From positions 124,001-188,000 of the forward strand of contig NZ_FOAZ01000002.1 of NCBI RefSeq assembly GCF_900109465.1: DNA of 64,000 nt, read 5' to 3'. The notes under the pieces are model-generated. The model saw only the letters and a list, made by a program, of their open reading frames with translations, did not search any database and was not told the origin of the DNA. The DNA comes from Streptacidiphilus jiangxiensis. GTDB taxonomy: Bacteria > Actinomycetota > Actinomycetes > Streptomycetales > Streptomycetaceae. The number at the start of each line of letters is the position of its first letter. Positions within the stretch are counted from its first letter, which is position 1. This document shows positions 24,888 to 34,313 of the stretch, in pieces. A program made the translations under genes and the position numbers.

Positions 24888-25589
24888 TCAGATCGTCTCG
24901 GTGGCAGGGCGCATGCCCTTGGCCCGGGCGGTCCGGGCGGCGGTGTCGGAGCCGAGAAGGTCCAGGACCGTGGCGGCGCGGGCCGGTTCGGGAGAGGTCG
25001 CGAGGACGCCTCCGGTGAAGGTCGAGGAGATCGCGGCGGAGCCGGGCAGCGGGCCGAGGATCACGATGCCGGGCAGGTCCATCAGTTCGCTGTGCTGCTG
25101 GAACGCCAGATCCGCGGCGCCAGGGGCGAGCATGCTGCCGACCGGTACGCCGGGCGGAGCCTGGACGAGCCGACCGCCCACCTCCTCCGCGAGACCGAGC
25201 CGGTCGATCAGCTCCACGACGGCCGTCCCGCTCGGGCCGGTGGAGTAGGCGATGCGTCCGGCGCCCAGCAGCGCGGTCCGCAGGTCCTCCTCCGTCCCGA
25301 ACGCGGGGACGGAAGTGCCCGCGGGCACGGCGGCGACGACCTGGGAGATCCACAGCGGCCGCACCGTGCCCTCGACGAGGTGGCCCTCCGCGGCCAGCGC
25401 GGCCATCGCGTCGTCGGCCAGCACGAGCAGGTCGCCCTCGGCGCCCGCGCGGACCCGCCGGGCGATGTCGACCCCGCCACCCGACTCGAAGCGGATCGCG
25501 TCTCCCGACCCGTCGCGGATGAGATCGGAAAGCTCGGAAAGGATCACCCGGGTCGCCATCGAGGACAGTCCGGAAAGCTCTCGGTGCAC
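24888..25589 (-). CDS. ModA-like substrate-binding-fold protein lacking a signal peptide
   Basis: 233 residues from GTG 25589, with AGGAGG 5 bp upstream. The fold is that of molybdate-type periplasmic binding proteins: FESGGGVDIARRVRAGAEGD, LVLADDAMAALAAEGHLV, YSTGPSGTAVVELIDRLGL, AADLAFQQHSELMDLPGI. There is no signal peptide or lipobox, no permease or ATPase partner, and the protein should be cytoplasmic. It is divergent from the IclR regulator of the protocatechuate cluster. Related unsecreted ModA-like proteins may act as enzymes or ligand sensors in aromatic clusters; its role here is unknown. Confidence 0.65.
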   Translation of the reverse strand: MHRELSGLSSMATRVILSELSDLIRDGSGDAIRFESGGGVDIARRVRAGAEGDLLVLADDAMAALAAEGHLVEGTVRPLWISQVVAAVPAGTSVPAFGTEEDLRTALLGAGRIAYSTGPSGTAVVELIDRLGLAEEVGGRLVQAPPGVPVGSMLAPGAADLAFQQHSELMDLPGIVILGPLPGSAAISSTFTGGVLATSPEPARAATVLDLLGSDTAARTARAKGMRPATETI

Positions 25590-25674
25590 GTCGCCTCCTT
25601 GTGTGCGGCCGATGGTACGACGCGCATGAGGGCAGCTCAACGCGGGGTCAGGGTCGTTCTGCGAGACTGGCCGG

Positions 25675-26457
25675 GTGAGCGCAACCCAAGCCTCGACGGA
25701 CCGGAGCACAGCGGCGGGAAAGGTCCTGCAGATCCTCTCGACCTTCGACCGCGAGCACCAGTCGCAGACCCTGTCGGAGATCGCCCAGCGGACCGGGCTC
25801 GCGCTGAGCACCGCCCATCGCGTGGTGCAGGAGCTCGCCGGATGGGGCGCGCTCGAACGCGCCGACGACGGCTCGTGGCACGTCGGGCTGCGGCTGTGGG
25901 AGATCGCCTCGGGCTGCCCGCGCACCCAGATCCTGCGCGACGTGGCCCTGCCGTTCATGCAGGACCTGTACGAGGCCACGCACGAGAACATCCAGCTGGC
26001 CGTGCGTGAGGGCACCGAGCTGGTCTTCGTCGAGCGGATCGCCGGGCACCGGTCGGTGGAGCTGCTGACGATGGTCGGCTCCCGGTTCCCCATCGGCGCC
26101 ACCGGCATGGGCCGCGTGCTGCTGGCGCACGCGCCGCTGGACATCCAGGAGGCGGTGCTCGACGCGCCGCTGCGGGCGTGGACCGCCCACACGCTCACCG
26201 ATCCGAAGGCGCTCCGCGCCCAGCTGGACCGGATCCGCCGCGAGCAGCTCATCGTCAGTGACCGGCAGCTCTCCGAGAGCACGGTCGCGGTGGCCGCGCC
26301 GGTGCGGATCGGGCGGACCGGGCCGGTGAGCGCCGCGCTCGGGATCGTCATCGCCGCGCGCAGCGCGAGCCGCGCCCGCGGGCTGCGCGAGCCGCTGCTG
26401 CGCGCCGCCTCCGGCATCTCCGACGAGCTCGGCCGCCGGACCCGCACGACCGCCTGA
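25675..26457 (+). CDS. IclR-family transcriptional regulator of the aromatic cluster
   Basis: 260 residues from GTG 25675. An N-terminal winged helix (about 10-75) with LSEIAQRTGLALSTAHRVVQ is followed by the IclR effector-binding domain (about 90-250) with MVGSRFPIGATGMGRVLLAH and RQLSESTVAVAAPVR. It lies between the divergent ModA-like gene and pobA, 101 bp before pobA in the same direction. PobR/PcaU-type IclR members sense 4-hydroxybenzoate or protocatechuate; that ligand is inferred here. Confidence 0.85.
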   Translation: MSATQASTDRSTAAGKVLQILSTFDREHQSQTLSEIAQRTGLALSTAHRVVQELAGWGALERADDGSWHVGLRLWEIASGCPRTQILRDVALPFMQDLYEATHENIQLAVREGTELVFVERIAGHRSVELLTMVGSRFPIGATGMGRVLLAHAPLDIQEAVLDAPLRAWTAHTLTDPKALRAQLDRIRREQLIVSDRQLSESTVAVAAPVRIGRTGPVSAALGIVIAARSASRARGLREPLLRAASGISDELGRRTRTTA

Positions 26458-26558
26458 GCACCGGCGGCACTTCCGCCTGACGGAAACCGTGCTGACTGCG
26501 CGCACCCCCGGATGCCAGCGTTCGGGGTGTTCCAGATCGCAGTCGCTCAGGAGACACC

Positions 26559-27779
26559 ATGGCCGAAGCCGCCGTCGACACCGTCGACACCGTCACGTCG
26601 GTTCCCGTCGCCGTCGTCGGAGCCGGCCCCGCCGGACTGATGCTCGCGCACCGACTCGGGCGGGCCGGGGTGGAAACGGTCGTGGTCGACACCCGCACCC
26701 GGCACGAGATCGAGACCACGCAGCGCGCCGGCATCCTGGAGAACGACGTCGCCCGGGACCTCGTCGAGACCGGCGTCAGTGACCGCGTCCTGCGCGAGGG
26801 CTACGAGCACGAGGGTGTCGAGCTGCGCTTCGGCGGCCGGGCGCACCGCATCGACTTCAAGGCGCTGGTGGGAGCGTCGGTGTGGCTCTACCCGCAGACC
26901 GACGTCTTCGTCGACCTGGCCGACGCGCGCGAGCGCGACGGCGGCACGGTCCACTTCGGCGTCTCCGGCACCGAGGTGCTGGACGTCACCACCGAGGCGC
27001 CCCGGGTCCGCTTCACCGCCGCCGACGGCACCCGGCACGAGGTCCGGGCGCGGTACGTGGTCGGCGCCGACGGGTCCCGGAGCATGTGCCGGGACCTGGT
27101 CCCCGAGGACCGGCGGGTGCGGTACGGCAAGGAGTACCCGTTCGCCTGGTTCGGCATCCTCACCGAGGCGCCGACGAGCGCGCCCGAGCTGGTCTACGCC
27201 CACTCCGAGCACGGCTTCGCGCTGATCAGCCAGCGCACCGAGGCCGTGCAGCGGATGTACTTCCAGTGCGACGCCGACGAGAACGTCGACGACTGGCCGC
27301 AGGAGCGGATCTGGGAGACGCTCCAGGCCCGCGTGGCCGGCCCGGACGGGTTCCGGCTGAAGGAGGGCCGCGTCTTCGAGAAGACGGTGCTGCGGTTCCG
27401 CTCCTTCGTGCAGGAGCCGATGCGCTGGGGCTCGCTGGCCCTGGCGGGCGACGCCGCGCACACCGTGCCGCCGACCGGCGCCCGCGGCCTCAACCTCGCG
27501 CTCCACGACGTCAAGGTCCTGGCCGAGGTGCTGCTGCGGGCGCTGGGCGACGAGGGCGACGCCGCGCTGGACGACTACCAGCCGCAGGCGCTGCAGCGGG
27601 TGTGGCGGGCCCAGAACTTCTCCTACTGGATGACCCAGCTGCTGCACGCCGCGCCCGGCGGCTCCTCGTACGACCTCCGCCGCCAACTCGGGGAGCTGGA
27701 CAACGTGGTGGCGACCCGCGCGGGCCGCGCCTACCTCGCCGAGCAGTACACCGGCTGGCCCACCCGCGCCCACGACTGA
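26559..27779 (+). CDS. pobA: 4-Hydroxybenzoate 3-monooxygenase
   Basis: A 406-residue group A flavin monooxygenase that converts 4-hydroxybenzoate to protocatechuate with NAD(P)H and O2. FAD motifs are VAVVGAGPAGLMLAHRLG (residues 16-33), the DG motif in VVGADGSRSMCRDLV, and GDAAHTVPPTGARGLNLALH. Family-specific blocks QRAGILENDVARDLVETG and YFQCDADENVDDWP match PobA. It heads the cluster and feeds its product to the fused dioxygenase at 30486. Confidence 0.92.
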   Translation: MAEAAVDTVDTVTSVPVAVVGAGPAGLMLAHRLGRAGVETVVVDTRTRHEIETTQRAGILENDVARDLVETGVSDRVLREGYEHEGVELRFGGRAHRIDFKALVGASVWLYPQTDVFVDLADARERDGGTVHFGVSGTEVLDVTTEAPRVRFTAADGTRHEVRARYVVGADGSRSMCRDLVPEDRRVRYGKEYPFAWFGILTEAPTSAPELVYAHSEHGFALISQRTEAVQRMYFQCDADENVDDWPQERIWETLQARVAGPDGFRLKEGRVFEKTVLRFRSFVQEPMRWGSLALAGDAAHTVPPTGARGLNLALHDVKVLAEVLLRALGDEGDAALDDYQPQALQRVWRAQNFSYWMTQLLHAAPGGSSYDLRRQLGELDNVVATRAGRAYLAEQYTGWPTRAHD

Positions 27780-27795
27780 CAGAAGGCAAGCAGAC

Positions 27796-28821
27796 ATGAT
27801 CATCGACTGTCACGGTCACTTCACCACCGCTCCCCCGCAGTTGGAGCAGTGGCGCAACCGCCAGATCGCCGCCGTCGGCGACCCGACCAACGCGCCGGAC
27901 CCCGCCGAGCTGGTCATCACCGACGACGACCTGCGCCAGGCGATCGAGGCCAACCAGCTCCGCCTGATGGACGAGCGCGGCAGCGACCTGACGATCTTCT
28001 CGCCGCGGGCCAGCTTCATGGCCCACCACATCGGCGACTTCGAGGTCTCCTCGGTCTGGGCGCGGATCTGCAACGACCTGGTCCACCGGGTCAGCACCCT
28101 CCACCCCGACCGGTTCGCGATGGGCGCGATGCTGCCGCAGTCGCCCGGCGTCGACCCGGCGACCTGCCTGCCGGAGCTGCGCCGCGCCGTGGAGGAGCTG
28201 GGCGCGGTGTCGGTCAACCTCAACCCCGATCCGTCGGGCGGCAGGTGGACCGCGCCGCCGCTGACGGACCGCAGCTGGTACCCGATCTACGAGGCGATGG
28301 TCGAGTACGACATCCCCGCCATGATCCACGTCTCCACCTCCTGCAACCCGGCGTTCCACACCACCGGCGCCCACTACCTCAACGCCGACACCACGGCGTT
28401 CATGCAGCTGGTCCAGGGCGACCTGTTCGCCGACTTCCCCACCCTGCGCTTCGTGATCCCGCACGGCGGCGGCGCGGTGCCCTACCACTGGGGCCGGTTC
28501 CGCGGTCTGGCGATGGCGCTCGGCCGACCGGATCCGGAGCAGCTGCTGCAGAACGTCTTCTTCGACACCTGCGTCTACCACCAGCCCGGCATCGACCTGT
28601 TGACCCAGGTGATCCCCAGCGGGTCGATCCTGTTCGCCAGCGAGATGATCGGCGCGGTCCGCGACATCGACCCGCGCACCGGCCACCACTTCGACGACAC
28701 CAGGCGCTACGTCGAGGCGACGCCGAACCTCTCCGACGAGCAGCGGGCGGCCGTCTACGCCGGCAACGCCCTGCGCGTCCACCCCCGACTCGCCGCGCGC
28801 CTCGCCGCCGCCGGTCGCTGA
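27796..28821 (+). CDS. ligJ: 4-Oxalomesaconate hydratase (amidohydrolase-fold, LigJ type)
   Basis: 341 residues, the length of LigJ. An amidohydrolase-like TIM barrel begins MIIDCHGHFTTAPPQLEQWR and carries metal-site or conserved segments IFSPRASFMAHHIGDFE, VSVNLNPDPSGGRWT, VIPHGGGAVPYHWGRFRGLA and LFASEMIGAVRDIDPRTG. In the 4,5-cleavage pathway this enzyme hydrates 4-oxalomesaconate to 4-carboxy-4-hydroxy-2-oxoadipate. It begins 16 bp after pobA and is followed directly by the aldolase gene. The pairing with LigK and LigI supports this over a generic decarboxylase. Confidence 0.85.
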   Translation: MIIDCHGHFTTAPPQLEQWRNRQIAAVGDPTNAPDPAELVITDDDLRQAIEANQLRLMDERGSDLTIFSPRASFMAHHIGDFEVSSVWARICNDLVHRVSTLHPDRFAMGAMLPQSPGVDPATCLPELRRAVEELGAVSVNLNPDPSGGRWTAPPLTDRSWYPIYEAMVEYDIPAMIHVSTSCNPAFHTTGAHYLNADTTAFMQLVQGDLFADFPTLRFVIPHGGGAVPYHWGRFRGLAMALGRPDPEQLLQNVFFDTCVYHQPGIDLLTQVIPSGSILFASEMIGAVRDIDPRTGHHFDDTRRYVEATPNLSDEQRAAVYAGNALRVHPRLAARLAAAGR

Positions 28822-28849
28822 CCCCACGCCGACCCGAGGAGCACACGAG

Positions 28850-29539
28850 ATGCAACACACCGAGATCGGTGTCGTCCACACGGCGATCACCCGGGCCGAC
28901 CCGGAGGCCGTCGCCGCGCTGTCGGCCTTCGGCGTGGCGACGATCCACGAGGCCATGGGCCGGGTCGGCCTGATGCGCCCCTACCTGCGTCCGGCCTACC
29001 CGGCGGCCCGCCTGTGCGGGACGGCCGTGACCGTGCTGCTGCAGCCCGGCGACAACTGGATGCTGCACGTCGCCGCCGAGCAGATCCGCGAGGGCGACGT
29101 GGTCGTCGCCGCCTGCACCACCGAGAGCGAGGACGGCTTCTTCGGCGAGCTGCTCGCCACCTCGTTCCGGTCGCGCGGCTGCGCGGGCCTGGTCATCGAC
29201 GGCGGCGTCCGCGACGTGGCCGAGCTGGAGGGGATGGACTTCCCGGTCTTCTCCCGGGCGGTCAACGCCAAGGGCACCGTCAAGGCCACGCTGGGATCGG
29301 TCAACGTACCGGTGGTCTGCGGCAACGCGCTGGTCCGGCCCGGCGACGCGGTGGTGGCCGACGTCGACGGGATCGTCGTGGTCCCGCGCGAGCGGGCCGC
29401 CGAGGTCGCCACGGCCTGCGCGAAGCGGGAGGCCGCCGAGGAGGGCAAGCGCGCGCGGTTCCGCGCGGGCGAGCTGGGCCTCGACATCTACGGCATGCGC
29501 GGCCCGCTGGCCGAGCTCGGACTGCGGTACGAGGACTGA
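28850..29539 (+). CDS. ligK: 4-Carboxy-4-hydroxy-2-oxoadipate aldolase (LigK/RraA fold)
   Basis: 229 residues of the RraA-like class II aldolase family. Markers are ATIHEAMGRVGLMRPYLRP, TAVTVLLQPGDNWMLHVAAE, and the metal/oxyanion region GCAGLVIDGGVRDVAELEGM, then GDAVVADVDGIVVVPRE. It splits the hydratase product into pyruvate and oxaloacetate, the last step of the pathway. It lies between ligJ and ligI, with short intergenic gaps. Confidence 0.88.
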   Translation: MQHTEIGVVHTAITRADPEAVAALSAFGVATIHEAMGRVGLMRPYLRPAYPAARLCGTAVTVLLQPGDNWMLHVAAEQIREGDVVVAACTTESEDGFFGELLATSFRSRGCAGLVIDGGVRDVAELEGMDFPVFSRAVNAKGTVKATLGSVNVPVVCGNALVRPGDAVVADVDGIVVVPRERAAEVATACAKREAAEEGKRARFRAGELGLDIYGMRGPLAELGLRYED

Positions 29540-30481
<942 letters not shown>

Positions 30482-30485
30482 CCAG

Positions 30486-31796
30486 ATGTCACTGGAGAAG
30501 AGCTACAAGCTGGTCCCGGGCACGACGATCTTCGACGCCGAGCAGTCCGCCAAGGGCTACCACCTCAACCAGTTCTGCATGTCGCTGATGACGGCGGAGA
30601 ACCGGGAGAGCTACCTCGCCGACGAACGCGCCTACCTGGACGCCTGGCCGCTGCGTGAGGAGCAGAAGCAGGCCCTGCTGGACCGTGACCTCAACGCCGC
30701 GATCCGCGAGGGCGGCAACATCTACTTCCTGGCCAAGTGGGGTGCCACGCTGGGGCTCTCGTTCCAGCAGATGGCCGGGTCGATGACCGGCATGACCGAG
30801 CAGGACTACCGCGACATGATGGTCACCGGCGGCCGCTCCATCGAGGGCAACCGGATCGACCACGCCGTGCTGGAGGCCGCGTACGCCGACCGCCGCTCGG
30901 CGAAGGGCCAGGCCACCGTCACCGGCGCGGTCTTCACCTCGCACGTGCCGGCGATCGGCGCGGCGCTGGACCACCACAAGACCGACGAGCCGTACTGGCA
31001 GCCGGTCTTCGAGGGTTACGAGTTCTCCAAGCAGTGGGAGCGCGACAACCTGCCCGACGTGGTCCTCCTGGTCTACAACGACCACGCCTCCAGCTTCGAC
31101 CTGTCGCTGATACCGACCTTCGTGCTCGGCACCGGCGCCGCCTACCCGACCGCCGACGAGGGCTACGGGCCACGTCCCGTCCCGGGCATCGAGGGGGATC
31201 CGGAGCTGGCGGCGCACATCGCGCACTCGCTGATCCAGGACGACTTCGACCTGACCCTCGCCAACGAGATGAGCGTCGACCACGGGCTGACGGTGCCGCT
31301 GTCGCTGCTCTTCGGCGACGTCGAGCGCTGGCCGGTGAAGGTCATCCCGTTCCACGTCAACGTGGTGCAGTACCCCGTGCCGTCGGGTGCGCGCTGCTTC
31401 AAGCTGGGGCAGGCACTGCGCCGGGCGATCGAGTCCTACGACCGGCCGGTCAAGGTGCAGGTCTGGGGCACCGGCGGCATGAGCCACCAGTTGCAGGGCC
31501 CGCGCGCGGGCCTGATCAACCGGGAGTGGGACAACGCGTTCCTGGACCGGCTGATCGCCGACCCGGAGGGTCTCGCGCAGGTGCCGCACCTGGAGTACGT
31601 CGAGGAGGCCGGCTCGGAGGGCATCGAGCTGGTCATGTGGCTGATCGCCCGCGGGGCGATGAGCGACGTCGACGGGTCCGGTTCGGTCGAGCTCAAGCAC
31701 CGCTTCTACCATGTGCCGGCGTCCAACACCGCCGTCGGCCACCTGATTCTCGAGAACCACCCGCAGGGCGCCACGCCCGGCGACAAGGAGCACTGA
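30486..31796 (+). CDS. ligAB: Protocatechuate 4,5-dioxygenase, alpha (LigA) and beta (LigB) subunits fused
   Basis: 436 residues. Residues about 1-130 are a LigA-like helical domain (SAKGYHLNQFCMSLMTAENR, NIYFLAKWGATLGLSFQQMA). Residues about 143-436 are the LigB class III extradiol dioxygenase, with the Fe(II) ligands expected at His153 (TGAVFTSHVPAIG), His200 (LVYNDHASSFD) and a late Glu. It also has MSVDHGLTVPLSLLFGD and FHVNVVQYPVPSGARCF. It cleaves protocatechuate between C4 and C5 to 4-carboxy-2-hydroxymuconate-6-semialdehyde. The A-then-B order differs from DesB-type gallate dioxygenases, which carry the B-like part first. Confidence 0.9.
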   Translation: MSLEKSYKLVPGTTIFDAEQSAKGYHLNQFCMSLMTAENRESYLADERAYLDAWPLREEQKQALLDRDLNAAIREGGNIYFLAKWGATLGLSFQQMAGSMTGMTEQDYRDMMVTGGRSIEGNRIDHAVLEAAYADRRSAKGQATVTGAVFTSHVPAIGAALDHHKTDEPYWQPVFEGYEFSKQWERDNLPDVVLLVYNDHASSFDLSLIPTFVLGTGAAYPTADEGYGPRPVPGIEGDPELAAHIAHSLIQDDFDLTLANEMSVDHGLTVPLSLLFGDVERWPVKVIPFHVNVVQYPVPSGARCFKLGQALRRAIESYDRPVKVQVWGTGGMSHQLQGPRAGLINREWDNAFLDRLIADPEGLAQVPHLEYVEEAGSEGIELVMWLIARGAMSDVDGSGSVELKHRFYHVPASNTAVGHLILENHPQGATPGDKEH

Positions 31797-31797
31797 C

Positions 31798-32769
31798 ATG
31801 ACTGACCAGCAGACCGTGCGGATCGCCCTGGTCGGCGGCGGCGCCTTCGGCGCCAAGCACGCGGCCGCGCTCAAGCGGATCGAGGGCGTGGAGGTGACCG
31901 CCGTCGTCAGCAGCACGCTGGAGCGCGCGAGGAAGTTCGCCGCGGAGCAGGGCGTCGGCCAGGCCGTCGCGAGCCTTGCCGAGGTGCTGGCCATGGACGA
32001 CGTCGACGCCGTCATCCTCGCCACGCCGACCCAGATGCACGCCTCGCAGACGCTGGCCTGCCTGGAGGCGGGCAAGCACGTCCAGGTCGAGATCCCGCTC
32101 GCCGACTCGCTCGGCGACGCGGAGGCGTGCCTGGCGGCGCAGCAGCGCACCGGCCTGGTCGCCATGGTGGGCCACACCCGGCGGTTCAACCCCAGCCACC
32201 AGTGGGTGCGGCAGCAGATCACGGCCGGGGAGTTCAAGGTCCAGCAGATGGACGTCCAGACGTACTTCTTCCGCCGCGAGAACCTCAACGCGCTGGGCCA
32301 GCCGCGTTCCTGGACCGACCACCTGCTGTGGCACCACGCCGCCCACACCGTCGACCTGTTCGCCTACCAGGCGGGCGCGCCGATCGTGCAGGCCAACGCG
32401 ATCCAGGGCCCGATCCACCCGCAGCTCGGCATCGCGATGGACATGTCCGTCCAGCTGCGCGCGGCGAACGGCGCCATCTGCACCCTGTCGCTGTCGTTCA
32501 ACAACGACGGGCCGCTCGGCACGTTCTTCCGCTACATCGGCGACACCGGCACCTACCTGGCCCGCTACGACGACCTGTTCACCGGCAAGGACGAGCCGAT
32601 CGACGTGAGCGGCGTGGACGTCTCGATGGACGGCATCGAGCTGCAGGACCGCGAGTTCGTCGCCGCGATCCGCGAGGGCCGCGAGCCCAACGCCTCGATC
32701 GCGCAGGTGCTGAACTGCTACCGGACGCTGGCCGCGCTGGAGCAGCAGCTCGCGGCCGCCGCGTCGTGA
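31798..32769 (+). CDS. ligC: 4-Carboxy-2-hydroxymuconate-6-semialdehyde dehydrogenase (Gfo/Idh/MocA fold)
   Basis: 323 residues starting 2 bp after the dioxygenase stop. The N-terminal NAD(P)-binding Rossmann domain (IALVGGGAFGAKHAAALKRI) is followed by the substrate domain with HVQVEIPLADSLGDAEACL, MVGHTRRFNPSHQWVRQQI and TDHLLWHHAAHTVDLFAYQ. Sequence and position match LigC, which oxidises the ring-cleavage product hemiacetal to 2-pyrone-4,6-dicarboxylate. Confidence 0.88.
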   Translation: MTDQQTVRIALVGGGAFGAKHAAALKRIEGVEVTAVVSSTLERARKFAAEQGVGQAVASLAEVLAMDDVDAVILATPTQMHASQTLACLEAGKHVQVEIPLADSLGDAEACLAAQQRTGLVAMVGHTRRFNPSHQWVRQQITAGEFKVQQMDVQTYFFRRENLNALGQPRSWTDHLLWHHAAHTVDLFAYQAGAPIVQANAIQGPIHPQLGIAMDMSVQLRAANGAICTLSLSFNNDGPLGTFFRYIGDTGTYLARYDDLFTGKDEPIDVSGVDVSMDGIELQDREFVAAIREGREPNASIAQVLNCYRTLAALEQQLAAAAS

Positions 32770-33800
32770 CCGCGTCCTCGGACGCCGTGAGCCCGAGCCG
32801 CCGCGCCCCGCGGCGGCTCGGGCCGTTCGGCGTTCCCCCGATCGGGCTGGGCTGCATGAACCTCAGCCACGCCTACGGCGTGCCGCCCACGCCGCAGGAG
32901 GCGGAGCTGCTGCTGCGCACGGCCGTCGCGGAGGGCGTCGTCCTCTTCGACACGGCCGCCCTGTACGGGTTCGGTGCCAACGAGGAGCTGGTCGGGCGGG
33001 TCCTGGGAGCGCACCGGGACGCGATCGTGCTGGCCAGCAAGTGCGGTATGACGGGCGTGGACGGCCGACGGGTGATCGACGGCCGCCCGGAGACGATCCG
33101 GCGCACCGCCGACGAGGCCCTGGCCCGGCTCCGCACGGACGTCATCGACCTCTACTACCTGCACCGCCTTGACCGGCGGGTGCCGGTCGAGGAGAGCGTC
33201 GGCGCGATGGCGGAGCTGGTCACGGCCGGGAAGGTCCGCGCGCTCGGCCTGTCCGAGGTGTCGGCCTCGACGCTGCGCCGGGCGCACGCGGTGCACCCGA
33301 TCGCCGCGCTGCAGAACGAGTACAGCCTCTGGTCGCGCAACCCGGAGCAGGGCACTCTGCAGGCGACGCGTGAACTCGGCGTCGCCCTGGTCGCGTTCAG
33401 CCCACTCGCCCGCGGCTTCCTGACCGGCGCGCCGCCGGAGCCGACCGAGCTTCCCGCGAAGGACATCCGCCTCGGCATGCCGCGGTTCGACGCCGCGCAC
33501 TACCCGGGCAACCTGGCCCTGCGGCAGCAGCTGGCGGCCGTCGCCGCCGACCACGGCTGCACGCTCGCGCAGCTGGCGCTGGCCTGGGTCTGCGCCCAGG
33601 GCGAGCACGTCGTCGCGATCCCGGGCACCCGCTCCGTCACCCATCTGCGGGAGAACCTGGCCACCCTCGACCTGGCCGTCCCGGCCGAGGCCCTGGACGC
33701 AGCGGGCCGGATCCTCGACGCCACGACCGTGCACGGCGCCCGCTACAACGACACCACCCTCGCCGAGATCGACACGGAACGCTGCGGGAGGGCCGGCTGA
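32766..33800 (+). CDS. Aldo/keto reductase at the end of the protocatechuate operon
   Basis: 344 residues from GTG 32766, overlapping the ligC stop (GTGA). A TIM-barrel AKR: FGVPPIGLGCMNLSHAYG, catalytic Asp and Tyr in LFDTAALYGFGANEELVG, Lys in VLASKCGM, His in LYYLHRLDR, and the NADPH-binding IPGTRSVTHLRENL. It is tightly coupled to the catabolic genes and may feed an aromatic aldehyde or alcohol into the pathway, or handle a semialdehyde by-product (inference). Confidence 0.82.
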   Translation: MTASSDAVSPSRRAPRRLGPFGVPPIGLGCMNLSHAYGVPPTPQEAELLLRTAVAEGVVLFDTAALYGFGANEELVGRVLGAHRDAIVLASKCGMTGVDGRRVIDGRPETIRRTADEALARLRTDVIDLYYLHRLDRRVPVEESVGAMAELVTAGKVRALGLSEVSASTLRRAHAVHPIAALQNEYSLWSRNPEQGTLQATRELGVALVAFSPLARGFLTGAPPEPTELPAKDIRLGMPRFDAAHYPGNLALRQQLAAVAADHGCTLAQLALAWVCAQGEHVVAIPGTRSVTHLRENLATLDLAVPAEALDAAGRILDATTVHGARYNDTTLAEIDTERCGRAG

Positions 33801-33813
33801 GGCCGGCCCTCCC
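33786..33813. terminator. Hairpin enclosing the aldo/keto reductase stop codon; bidirectional terminator
   Basis: A perfect 12-bp stem (GGGAGGGCCGGC/GCCGGCCCTCCC) with a 4-nt loop that contains the TGA stop of the aldo/keto reductase gene. It also lies 22 bp beyond the end of the convergent DUF3237 gene, so it can serve both operons. No U-tract. Confidence 0.65.
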
Positions 33814-33834
33814 GGGCGTCGCGGTGCGCTGCCG

Positions 33835-34302
33835 TCAGCGCAGCGCGTACATGCGGATGGCGACGACCGTCTCCCCCGCCTCGGGGCGGGCCAGGCCCAC
33901 GAACACGGTCTCCGCGAGCCAGCGGTGAGCCGGGGCGTCGGTGCGGAAGACCGGGGAGGTGCGGTAGTAGTAGCCGGCCTCGGTCACCTGGACGCCGTCG
34001 TCGTCGACCTGTTCCGGGCAGTCCTCGCCGGGATGGAAGAAGCCGCGGTTGACGATGTCGATGACGGCGCCGTCGTCGGCGCGGATCAGGTAGCGGGCGT
34101 CGAGCTCGCAGACCTCGCCGCGGGTGCTGCTCCAGTCGCCACCGCCGGGCAGGACCGTGCCGTTGAGCCGGGGACCGGTGACAGTGCCGCCGGTGATGGG
34201 GGTGAACTCGGTGAGCTCGCCGTCCCCGTGGCCGATGTGAAGGGTCTCGGCGATCTCGGCGCGGATCTCGAAGGCGAACTCCAGGGCCGGGGTGAAGGTC
34301 AT
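33835..34302 (-). CDS. DUF3237 family protein
   Basis: 155 residues with the conserved DUF3237 beta-barrel pattern: GGTVTGPRLNGTVLPGGGDW, ELDARYLIRADDGAVIDIVN, YYYRTSPVFRTDAPAHRWL and the ending VVAIRMYAL. The family is of unknown biochemical function, often encoded beside aromatic-degradation and hydrolase genes. It is the last gene of the hydrolase/ABC operon, 11 bp after the ATPase gene. Confidence 0.8.
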   Translation of the reverse strand: MTFTPALEFAFEIRAEIAETLHIGHGDGELTEFTPITGGTVTGPRLNGTVLPGGGDWSSTRGEVCELDARYLIRADDGAVIDIVNRGFFHPGEDCPEQVDDDGVQVTEAGYYYRTSPVFRTDAPAHRWLAETVFVGLARPEAGETVVAIRMYALR

Positions 34303-34313
34303 GGCGGGGCCTT

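Noticed and set aside
24888-25589. ModA-like protein as the molybdate-binding component of an ABC transporter
   Set aside because: No signal peptide, lipobox, permease or ATPase gene accompanies it.
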